Below are positions 16,774 to 24,095 of a stretch of DNA of 30,461 nt, one piece after another (positions within the stretch are counted from its first letter, which is position 1; every line of letters begins with the position of its first letter). Source of the stretch: CAYHWW01 sp964360145. GTDB taxonomy: Bacteria; Bdellovibrionota; UBA1018; CAYHWW01. The stretch spans positions 1 through 30,461 of the forward strand of contig CAYHWW010000027.1 in assembly GCA_964360145.1 (NCBI GenBank), in the 5' to 3' direction. Under the pieces are notes generated by a model. That model did no database searches, was not told the DNA's origin, and was given only the letters and a program-made list of their open reading frames with translations. A program made the translations under genes and the position numbers.

Positions 16774-17879
16774 CGCTTTACGGAATAAAATTCGCGGATT
16801 TTATCCACGATGTAATCCATCTGCTCCAAGTTCAGGTGTTGGTGGGACGGCAGGGTGACAATGTCCTTGGCCTGCTGCTCCGCCACTGGGAAATCGCCCT
16901 CCTTGTAACCCAAGGCCCGAGCAGGCTTCTGGAGATGGAGGGGCACGGGGTAATGGACCTTGGCCTCGACGCCGTTCTCAATGAGATATCGCACGAGGGA
17001 ATCCCGATGCTTCACCGTAACCAAGTAGAGCTGGTAAACTTCCCGCATATTCGAAGGGCGCGGCGGAACAGCAACAAATCCCGTGAGCTTCGAAAGCCCA
17101 GCGTCCAAGCGCCGTGCGTTCTCAATGCGAACACGGATACTCTCTTCTTGCTCGTCCAGGAGACGAGTGGCAACGACAGCCTGCACCGGCTGGAGCCTGG
17201 CATTGACGCCCCACATGTCCAAGTGGTCCCGGTCCACCATGCCGTGGTTGCGGTAGCACCTCAGCCACTGGGCGACGTCATCATCATCGGTGGCGATCAT
17301 GCCGCCGTCGCCCCAAACGTTGAGGGGCTTCAGGGGATGCATGCTGAAGGCGTTCACTTTGCCAAAGGTGCCTGCGAACTTAGGGCCGATCTTGGCGCCC
17401 ACCGCGGGGCAGGCGTCCTCGACTACGGGGACCCCGTGCTTGTTCGCGATTTCAAGAATGCGATGCATCTCCGGCGGACAACCGCCCCAGTACACAGGAA
17501 GAATCGCCTTGGTGCGCGGCGTGATGGCGGACTCGATTTTGGTAACGTCGATGCTGAAACGTTCGTCACAATCAACAAAAACAGGCGTGGCACCCACCGC
17601 GACAATGGCGCCCGCCGTGGCGTAGAACGTATTGGCCACGGTGATGACCTCATCCCCCGCTTGAATGCCTAGGGACTTGAGGGCGAGAATCAGCGCATCC
17701 GTACCCGTATTCGTGCTGATCACGTGTTTCACGCCGATATAAGCGGCAAACTTGCGCTCAAACTTCTCGACGTAAGGCCCCAGCGTGAATTCGCCGGACG
17801 CCACCAGCTCACGCAGATCCTCGAAGTAGGCGTCAACGTCTTTGAATTGCTCACTCAAGTAATTGTATTTAACCTGCAT
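16770..17879 (-). CDS. DegT/DnrJ/EryC1/StrS family PLP-dependent sugar aminotransferase (second of tandem pair)
   Basis: The protein has 369 residues. The N-terminal part includes TNTGTDALILAL (PLP phosphate region). Asp155 sits in EDACPA, and Lys184 in HPLKPLNVWGDGG is the Schiff-base lysine. The HPLK.LN.WGDGG form resembles the QdtB/FdtB/WlbC-like group that aminates C-3 keto sugars. The position usually held by Gln (EDAAQA), which contacts PLP, is Pro158. The start is the ATG at 17879, preceded by AAGGA with proper spacing and overlapping the previous gene's end. A TTG at 17900 would add seven non-family residues. It is a paralogue of the gene directly upstream; the two may act on different keto sugars or as a hetero-oligomer. 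Confidence 0.88.
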   Translation of the reverse strand: MQVKYNYLSEQFKDVDAYFEDLRELVASGEFTLGPYVEKFERKFAAYIGVKHVISTNTGTDALILALKSLGIQAGDEVITVANTFYATAGAIVAVGATPVFVDCDERFSIDVTKIESAITPRTKAILPVYWGGCPPEMHRILEIANKHGVPVVEDACPAVGAKIGPKFAGTFGKVNAFSMHPLKPLNVWGDGGMIATDDDDVAQWLRCYRNHGMVDRDHLDMWGVNARLQPVQAVVATRLLDEQEESIRVRIENARRLDAGLSKLTGFVAVPPRPSNMREVYQLYLVTVKHRDSLVRYLIENGVEAKVHYPVPLHLQKPARALGYKEGDFPVAEQQAKDIVTLPSHQHLNLEQMDYIVDKIREFYSVKR

Positions 17880-18984
17880 AGAATTCCTTGATGAGCGCAA
17901 TGACGCGGTCCTGCTGCCTTTCGGTAAGCCCCGGGTACAGCGGCAAGCTCATGATCTCGGCAGACGCCTTCATGGTCTCTTTGAAATCACCGGCTTCGTA
18001 CCCCAGGTCCACCGCGGCTTTCTGCATGTGGATGGGAATGGGATAATGTATCTTCACGTCGACTTGGTTTTTCGTCATGAAGTCGAAGAGCTTGTCCCGG
18101 CCCGCGGCTCTGATCATGTAGGTTTGGTAAACGCAATACTCGCCAGCGCCCTCAGTGGGAACCACTGCGACGGATTTTAGTGCGTCATTGTAGCGGAAGG
18201 CCAAGCGACGGCGCTCCTCAGTCCACTGCTCAAGCCGCGTCAGCTGCACGCGCAGAAGCGCGGCCTGCATTTCATCGAGTCGGCAGTTGTAGCTCCAGAA
18301 ATCGCACTCATTCCTGTTTTTGAAGCCATGGGCCCGGGCTTGTTTCATTTTTTCCGTAAAATCAAGTTTCTTCGCCGTCAAAATACCTGCATCGCCGAAA
18401 GCGTAAAGATTCTTCAGCGGGTGGAGACTGAAGCAGGCCACGTCGCCGAAGCTACCGACACGCTGACCTCTGTACTTGGCTCCCACCGCCTGTGCCGCAT
18501 CCTCGATGACAAAAAGATCATGTTTTTTCGCGATCTCCAAAATGCGATCCATTTTGGCCGGACGGCCGGTGAGATGCACCGGCATGATCGCCTTGGTGCG
18601 GGGGGTAATAGCCTTCTCGATTTCATCGGGGTCGATGTTCAAGTCAGATGCAACGTCAGCAAACACCGGTGTCGCGCCAATAAGTGCGACGCTTGAGGCG
18701 GACGCCACGAAGGAGTTGGGGGCGGTAATCACTTCGTCGCCTGGCCCAATGCCAAGCCCCCTGAGCGCGATCATGAGGCCGCAGGTGCCATTGGCCACCC
18801 CCACGGCGTGCTCCACGCCACAATAGGCGGCAAACTCTTCTTCAAAGCCCGAGACTTCTGGGCCGAGAATGTAATGACCGCTGTCGATGACTTTTTCCAA
18901 CGACTGCAGGAGCGATTTTTTCAGCTCTGCCGACTGGAGGCCGAGGTTCGCGTAGGGGATGTAATCGCTGGGATTGGGTGACAT
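17869..18984 (-). CDS. DegT/DnrJ/EryC1/StrS family PLP-dependent sugar aminotransferase (first of tandem pair)
   Basis: The protein has 371 residues. GVANGTCGLMIAL marks the PLP phosphate-binding region, EDAAQA holds Asp162 and Gln165, and HPLKNLYAFGDAG holds the Schiff-base Lys191. All key residues are normal, unlike its downstream paralogue. The lysine motif is of the type seen in C-3 aminotransferases (QdtB/FdtB-like); a C-3 specificity is therefore suggested, not shown. The enzyme would transfer an amino group, usually from glutamate, to a nucleotide-linked keto sugar. I chose the ATG at 18984 because GGAG precedes it by 6 bases; an in-frame ATG at 18996 would add four residues and has no good ribosome site. 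It is the first gene of the tight eight-gene minus-strand run. Confidence 0.88.
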   Translation of the reverse strand: MSPNPSDYIPYANLGLQSAELKKSLLQSLEKVIDSGHYILGPEVSGFEEEFAAYCGVEHAVGVANGTCGLMIALRGLGIGPGDEVITAPNSFVASASSVALIGATPVFADVASDLNIDPDEIEKAITPRTKAIMPVHLTGRPAKMDRILEIAKKHDLFVIEDAAQAVGAKYRGQRVGSFGDVACFSLHPLKNLYAFGDAGILTAKKLDFTEKMKQARAHGFKNRNECDFWSYNCRLDEMQAALLRVQLTRLEQWTEERRRLAFRYNDALKSVAVVPTEGAGEYCVYQTYMIRAAGRDKLFDFMTKNQVDVKIHYPIPIHMQKAAVDLGYEAGDFKETMKASAEIMSLPLYPGLTERQQDRVIALIKEFYAG

Positions 18985-19084
18985 GCACGTCTCCATTTTC
19001 TTGTGAAAACCTACCCTAAAAACGCATTTAAAATCAATTTCCCAAAGCCAGACCAGAAAAGTCCGACGAATTCCCTGACGTCAC

Positions 19085-20407
19085 TCAAGCCATGCTCACT
19101 GGTGGCTCAATAATCTTCTTCTCGTGAGCGTAAACGACATTGCTTTTCTGCGCGGCATGTACCGCCGCAAGCCGTGAGCGCAACCCCTGAATGAATTCTC
19201 TGTCACCAACGTCCAACGCCTCGGCGCCGCGACTCATTGCGACCCTCTGAACCCAGAAAAAAAGCTCCTTGGGCACATAGGGCATGTCGGCCAAGAACTT
19301 TTTAATGATTCGTGACTCAAGGGCGGCGTCGACCTCAGCATCAAGATTGTAAATAAAATAAATCAAGTCCCCAACCGTAAATTTGGAGCCTTCACGGAGG
19401 GCAAGGGCGGACGCCAATGAGACGCGCTGACGCGCACCTGGCTTAGCCTTCTCGAACCAGATTTCAGCATAGCGCCGTGTGTATTCCGCCCAGAATGCTT
19501 GATAGGGGTGATCCAGCGAATACTTGGTCATAACCCAATTCTGCGGCACCACAGGCGATAACAGACACCCGGATTCAAACATGCGGTCGAGCTCAACCCC
19601 GAAAGTGTTGCTGGAGTAGAATATTCGGGCCGGCTGCTCGGCAAGCCATTGGGACCAGAGATCCACCCATTCCTGGGTCATTTCTCCCAGCGAGAGGGTA
19701 TTGATGACGATATCGAAATTGAACTTTTTGGTAACTTCGCGCAGATGCAGAGGACACAATACAATGAGTGGTTCCCCCTGGGTATTCAGCGCAGCCTGCA
19801 CATCTTTTTCGTCCGTCAGGTATATGAGTTTTGTGTCAGGCAAAACTGTTCGCAAGAAAGTTTCAGCGAAAAACAATGACTCCGGTGCATCGACGATCAT
19901 GTAAAAGTTTGCCGGCTTGATGGGGTTTGTCATCCAAATGCGCGCAATGTCACCATAGCCGCCGCCCAGCTCGCACACCCTGCTCACGCTTGAGTCGTAC
20001 TCAAGGCAAGAGAACATAAAAGCTGTATGGATATACATCGTTGTGCTCACAAGTCTGTTACAACCATAAAATGGGTTGTTCAGTACCACGGAACCCTGGG
20101 GTGAGACGGGCGTTTCACTGATAAGTGCTATACTGTCCCTGAACGATGGGTAGAGATTGTACAGGATATTTTCAAAGTATTGAAAGATGAAGTCGGGACG
20201 ATGCTTCTTGTTGCGATGGTCATAGTTGTTCGTTTGTAGAACGAAATCCATCGCCTGCCTCTCTGAGCGGCAAGACTGAATGAACTTGGCGTGCGCCTGC
20301 AGAATCGGCGCCCATTGATGACTGTGCGGCGGCAGACTGCCGACATCGAGCCCGGCGACGCTGTTGTAATGATGCTTCGCAGCTTCATTGATTGAGTTAT
20401 TCGCCAT
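19085..20407 (-). CDS. putative sugar O-methyltransferase (TIGR04371-like)
   Basis: The protein has 440 residues. A SAM-binding motif VCELGGGYGDIAR lies at about 144-156, with IVDAPESLFFAE as the following acidic strand and INTLSLGEMTQEWV as a later motif. The long N-terminal part (MYIHTAF, NPFYGCNRLV) and the overall size match the group of putative sugar O-methyltransferases found in polysaccharide loci. No donor or acceptor data can be read. The ATG at 20407 follows GGAGAG by 7 bases; an upstream in-frame start at 20467 adds 20 residues without family character. It lies on the same strand as the eight-gene run but 100 bases upstream, so it may be its first gene or a separate unit. It is divergent from the radical SAM gene. 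Confidence 0.72.
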   Translation of the reverse strand: MANNSINEAAKHHYNSVAGLDVGSLPPHSHQWAPILQAHAKFIQSCRSERQAMDFVLQTNNYDHRNKKHRPDFIFQYFENILYNLYPSFRDSIALISETPVSPQGSVVLNNPFYGCNRLVSTTMYIHTAFMFSCLEYDSSVSRVCELGGGYGDIARIWMTNPIKPANFYMIVDAPESLFFAETFLRTVLPDTKLIYLTDEKDVQAALNTQGEPLIVLCPLHLREVTKKFNFDIVINTLSLGEMTQEWVDLWSQWLAEQPARIFYSSNTFGVELDRMFESGCLLSPVVPQNWVMTKYSLDHPYQAFWAEYTRRYAEIWFEKAKPGARQRVSLASALALREGSKFTVGDLIYFIYNLDAEVDAALESRIIKKFLADMPYVPKELFFWVQRVAMSRGAEALDVGDREFIQGLRSRLAAVHAAQKSNVVYAHEKKIIEPPVSMA

Positions 20408-20503
20408 ACTGTATCTCTCCGTGGACTTCACACGGGCCCAAATGCTCCATTTGGCGCCGGTTTTCATGTAGAATCATAAGGTAAACTGTGACATTACTTT
20501 ACT

Positions 20504-20524
20504 AGCCCTGAGGCGGAAAGGGCT
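20504..20524. other. short inverted repeat in divergent intergenic region
   Basis: AGCCCT and AGGGCT can pair as a 6-bp stem with a 9-base loop, 50 bases before the radical SAM start. The repeat lies in the 166-base divergent region 20408-20573, which must hold the promoters for both genes; I see no convincing -35/-10 pair there. It could be a leader hairpin or chance; no T-run follows, so a terminator is unlikely. Confidence 0.25.
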
Positions 20525-20573
20525 TATTTATGCAGCGCCTGCTAAAATTTAAGAATCGGGAGTCCTGCCTAAA

Positions 20574-22436
20574 ATGCAAACAGCACGTATTGAGAACGTC
20601 GCGGACATTTCAAAAACTGCGGATGAAGAACTCACCCGTATTTTTCCGGAGCGATCCCTGCGCAGGGTTCTCTTCGTTACGCCACCGGACGCGGATGAGT
20701 CCCTTTTCAATTATGCCACGGCGAAGCGCGGGCGCTACTGGAACTACCCCGCCTATGGTGCCGGGGTATTGGCGTCCCACCTTCGGAAAAATGGCATCGT
20801 TGTAGACATCCTGAATCTGACCAATGCCACCCTCAAGGCGGCTAGACTGGCCAATGACGCGAGTGAGTTGGACTTTAATAGGGTTTGGCAGGAAGCGCTG
20901 GATGAGCGGATCAAACAATTCAAGCCGGACATGCTGGGGATCAGCGTCATGTTCTCACAGTCCCACCCCTCCGCTGCTGCGGTGGCCCGGCACGCGAAGA
21001 AAGTGGCGCCCAAGCTCCCTCTCGCCATGGGCGGTGTCCACATCACAAATGCCCTCATGAGCGACAACCTTGCGAAGGCACTACAGGATGACTTCCGTGA
21101 CGTAGATTTCTTCTTCACCTATGAAGCCGAAATCGCACTCAACGCCTTTGTGGATGTAGTCAATAAGAAGGCTCCCTCTTCTGATTTGGCCCAAGTTTTC
21201 TTCAATACTTGTTCTGAAAAACTATTTTTCACCAAAAAACTCACGCCTGTGCTGCCCGAGGAGCTGGACGTCATTCCCGCTCTCGACCTTATGAATATCC
21301 GCGAAGTCTCCCTATACGGGACCATCGGCTCGTTCTACTGCCTCAGGGAGGAGGGTACGCGCTTCGCCACCGTACTTGCCAACCGTGGATGTCGAGCACG
21401 CTGCACCTTTTGCAGCGTACGTAACTTCAACGGCGACGGCGTCCGGTCACGCTCGGTGCAGTCTGTTATCGATGAGCTAAAAATGCTCCGTGATGAGTAC
21501 GGCATCGGTCACATTATGTGGCTAGATGATGATTTTCTAAACGGACACGAGCGTGCGCTCAATCTCTTCAACGAAATGGTTCGTCAGAACGTGGGTATGA
21601 CCTGGGACTGCACCAACGGAGTTATCGCTGCCTCATGCACCGATGAACTCATGGCAGCCGCCGCCGCCAGCGGATGCCTGGGTTTCAATATTGGCATGGA
21701 ATCTGGCAGCGCCAAGATCCTGAAAGAAATCAAAAAGCCCGGCAATGTAAATACCTTCCTGCGCGCCGCCGAAGTATTGAGGAAGCACGAGCAAATCAAT
21801 GCCCGCGTTTTCCTCATGATTGGTTTCCCCGGCGAAACCTACCGGATGATCCTGGACACTATCAACGTCGCCAGCCAAATGGACCTGGACTGGTACAATG
21901 TAAGCATTCTCCAGCCCCTGCCGAATACGCCTATTTTTAGCTCCATGGTGGCCCAGGGCCTCTTGACGGAAGTGAACTTCCAGGAGATCCGCTATAATAC
22001 TGGGTCCTACGGAAAGCACCGAAAGCTGGCGGAAAACAAAAATACAGACATGCTCGCCAACGACTTCAAAAATGCCTTCAGCCACGCCAACCTAGACGAT
22101 ATCCCGCCTAAAGAGCAGTTGGACGATATTTGGGCGTACATGAACTACCATCTCAACTTCAAGCGCCTCTTCTCTGAGGAGCGGCCTGCCAAGCTGATTC
22201 AAAAATTCAAGTACGTACGCAACATCACCGACCTCGTCGCCCCCGATAACGCAATAGCAATGTATTTCGATTGCTATCTAGAGCACAAAACCCGGGGTAA
22301 AATCGACCCACACTCCATCAAGCGACTGGAGGCACGCCTCGAAACAGACCCCTACTGGAAAAAACGATTTGATGATTTCCAGCTGTCTGTGAGCGACCTC
22401 AAGTCGTGTACGTTTCCTGCCAGCAGGGCACTGTGA
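20574..22436 (+). CDS. radical SAM protein with N-terminal cobalamin-binding-type domain
   Basis: The protein has 620 residues. Residues 30-195 form a B12-binding-like Rossmann domain (VLFVTPP, DMLGISVMF, LAMGGVH), without the DxHxxG motif that gives a lower axial His. The radical SAM core follows with CRARCTFC (Cys273, Cys277, Cys280) binding the 4Fe-4S cluster. GFNIGMESGSAKIL and FLMIGFPGET are typical of the class B methyltransferase/BchE group. A C-terminal region of about 150 residues is less conserved. The group carries out C-methylations, cyclisations and other difficult reactions; the substrate here is probably a sugar or lipid intermediate, but this is inference. GGGAG lies 11 bases before the ATG. 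It is divergent from the O-methyltransferase and followed by a second such gene. Confidence 0.85.
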   Translation: MQTARIENVADISKTADEELTRIFPERSLRRVLFVTPPDADESLFNYATAKRGRYWNYPAYGAGVLASHLRKNGIVVDILNLTNATLKAARLANDASELDFNRVWQEALDERIKQFKPDMLGISVMFSQSHPSAAAVARHAKKVAPKLPLAMGGVHITNALMSDNLAKALQDDFRDVDFFFTYEAEIALNAFVDVVNKKAPSSDLAQVFFNTCSEKLFFTKKLTPVLPEELDVIPALDLMNIREVSLYGTIGSFYCLREEGTRFATVLANRGCRARCTFCSVRNFNGDGVRSRSVQSVIDELKMLRDEYGIGHIMWLDDDFLNGHERALNLFNEMVRQNVGMTWDCTNGVIAASCTDELMAAAAASGCLGFNIGMESGSAKILKEIKKPGNVNTFLRAAEVLRKHEQINARVFLMIGFPGETYRMILDTINVASQMDLDWYNVSILQPLPNTPIFSSMVAQGLLTEVNFQEIRYNTGSYGKHRKLAENKNTDMLANDFKNAFSHANLDDIPPKEQLDDIWAYMNYHLNFKRLFSEERPAKLIQKFKYVRNITDLVAPDNAIAMYFDCYLEHKTRGKIDPHSIKRLEARLETDPYWKKRFDDFQLSVSDLKSCTFPASRAL

Positions 22437-22483
22437 GTGAAGGACCAGGACGCGCTCGCAACTGTGGTAAAGCCCACCCGGCA

Positions 22484-22508
22484 TTGTGAAATGAAATCAT
22501 TGACACAA
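22484..22508. promoter_or_regulatory. operator-like dyad overlapping a candidate -35
   Basis: A perfect AATGA-AA-TCATT palindrome (22490-22501) is nested between TTGTG (22484-22488) and CACAA (22504-22508), which also pair. The dyad covers the TTGACA of the candidate promoter, a layout typical of repressor sites. No regulator gene is nearby, so it could be chance. Confidence 0.25.
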
Positions 22509-22526
22509 CACGCACGCTGCTATGAT
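22500..22526 (+). promoter_or_regulatory. candidate sigma70-type promoter upstream of the second radical SAM gene
   Basis: A perfect TTGACA (22500-22505) is followed after 15 bases by TATGAT (22521-22526), 54 bases before the ATG at 22581. The hexamers are strong, but the spacer is two bases shorter than ideal. It is the best promoter-like match I found in the gaps between genes. It would drive the plus-strand run to 30315. Confidence 0.38.
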
Positions 22527-22580
22527 ATGGACGTATATGATTAAAGTCAAATTTGTCGTGAAATTGGGTCGGGTCGCTCG

Positions 22581-24044
22581 ATGAAGATCGCGTTCATTAA
22601 TCCCCCAGACAAAAATACAGTCATCGAATTGCCCAACGAGAAGGGCGATAGCTTTCTCGAAGCTGATGACTACGGCCACTTCCCCCCCCTCGGCCTCCTG
22701 TATGTTCTTTCCTACCTCGAAAAACACACCACGGGCCATGAGTTCTTCTTTTTTGACTGCCCCTCGGAGCTCATGTCCCACGAGGATCTGAGGACAAAGC
22801 TTGAAGCGATCAAGCCTGATGTCGTGGCGGTTACGTCATTCACGATCTCACTCGTGGACGTCGTTCTTGCCGCAAAGACTGCCCGGGAAATCAGCCCGCA
22901 TGCGCACATCTGCCTGGGCGGCCATCACCCTATCGCCTATCCGCACGAAGCAGCAGAACTCCCGTACTTCGACTCCATCGTCGTGGGCGAAGGCGAGATG
23001 GCGTTTACCCAGCTGATCCTAGCCCTCGAAAACAAGAGCGACATCACCACCATTCTTGGAGTTTACACCAAAGAATCGTTAAAAACCGCTGAGGCCCCTG
23101 TCAAGGATCGCCGTTTTCTGAACTCGGTCATCGTAAAGCCCGCCTACGTTGATGACATCAATACTTTACCATTTCCGAATCGCCGCTATATGAGGCACAT
23201 CAAGTACCAGAGCGTAGTGGGCGTCAGCGATAATCTTGCCACCATCCTCAGCAGCAGGGGCTGTCCGTACGCGTGCACGTTCTGTAATGTGCCCTACAAG
23301 CGGTATCGCGAGAGATCACCCGCCGATCTCTGCAATGAGATCGAGGAGTGCCTCGAGTTGGGCTATAAAGAATTCCATTTCTACGATGACCTTTTCAATA
23401 TTACGCCACAGAAAGTCATCACCTTCTGTGATGAGCTCGACCGTCGAGGGCTCAAGATCACCTGGGATTTCCGTGGCCGAGTGAATGGTGTCGATCGCGA
23501 GTCGCTGGTGCGGGCTAAGAAGTCGGGATTGCGGATGATTTCCTTCGGCGTTGAGACCGGAAGTGAAGAGGGGCTTCGCGTCCTCAGAAAAGGGACCACG
23601 CTCCAGAAGGTTCGAGATGCGTTTCGCATATGCAAAGAAGTGGGCATCCTCACCATTGCCGACTACATGATCGGGCTTCCCCATGAGAGAACACGCCAGG
23701 ACATCTTGGATAACATCGATTTCTTGGTTTACGATCTCAATCCCGATTACGCGCAGTTCAACATCCTCACGCTCTATCCCCACACGGAGGCCTATGATCA
23801 GGCCGTCGAGAAAAAGATCATTGAGCCCGGACGTTGGCACGCGTTTGCGTTGAATCCAACGACAGGCTTCCGAGTCGATCACTGGGAGGAGCATCTGTCT
23901 CTCAATGAGCTCATCGATCTCTACAAGCTCGCGTACCGGAAGTTCTACTTCAGGCCGAAGTACATTTTGAAGAGCGTACTGAGGACCAAGTCACCATATG
24001 AGTTTCTGGCCAAATTCCGCGGCGCACTCAAACTCGTTGGTTGA
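22581..24044 (+). CDS. radical SAM protein with N-terminal cobalamin-binding-type domain (second copy)
   Basis: The protein has 487 residues and a compact class B plan. The B12-binding-like domain covers residues 1-150 (MKIAFINPPDKN, FPPLGLLYVLSYLE, DVVAVTSFT, ICLGGHHP, VVGEGE), again without DxHxxG. The radical SAM core has CPYACTFC (Cys228, Cys232, Cys235), then FYDDLFN, ISFGVETGSE and IADYMIGLPHE. It is related to, but clearly distinct from, the gene upstream. The sequence shows the cofactor domains; methylation or rearrangement of a glycan or lipid precursor is inference. A 144-base gap separates it from the first copy and carries a promoter-like site, so the two need not be co-transcribed. 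Confidence 0.86.
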   Translation: MKIAFINPPDKNTVIELPNEKGDSFLEADDYGHFPPLGLLYVLSYLEKHTTGHEFFFFDCPSELMSHEDLRTKLEAIKPDVVAVTSFTISLVDVVLAAKTAREISPHAHICLGGHHPIAYPHEAAELPYFDSIVVGEGEMAFTQLILALENKSDITTILGVYTKESLKTAEAPVKDRRFLNSVIVKPAYVDDINTLPFPNRRYMRHIKYQSVVGVSDNLATILSSRGCPYACTFCNVPYKRYRERSPADLCNEIEECLELGYKEFHFYDDLFNITPQKVITFCDELDRRGLKITWDFRGRVNGVDRESLVRAKKSGLRMISFGVETGSEEGLRVLRKGTTLQKVRDAFRICKEVGILTIADYMIGLPHERTRQDILDNIDFLVYDLNPDYAQFNILTLYPHTEAYDQAVEKKIIEPGRWHAFALNPTTGFRVDHWEEHLSLNELIDLYKLAYRKFYFRPKYILKSVLRTKSPYEFLAKFRGALKLVG

Positions 24045-24095
24045 GGCCTCATCCTCGTAATTGCTTTTAGATATTTTTTAATATAGCTATCGAAA

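Noticed and set aside
15865..16788. Plus-strand open frame of 307 codons opposite the bicupin-ThDP gene
   Set aside because: It is antisense to a gene with clear cupin and ThDP motifs; its acidic, His-rich composition is typical of a shadow frame.
16836..17672. Plus-strand open frame of 278 codons opposite the second aminotransferase
   Set aside because: It is a shadow of a gene with intact PLP residues; no family features.
18985..19084. Promoter or terminator in front of the eight-gene run
   Set aside because: TTGATT and some T-rich stretches are present on the minus strand, but no matching -10 hexamer or stable hairpin was found.
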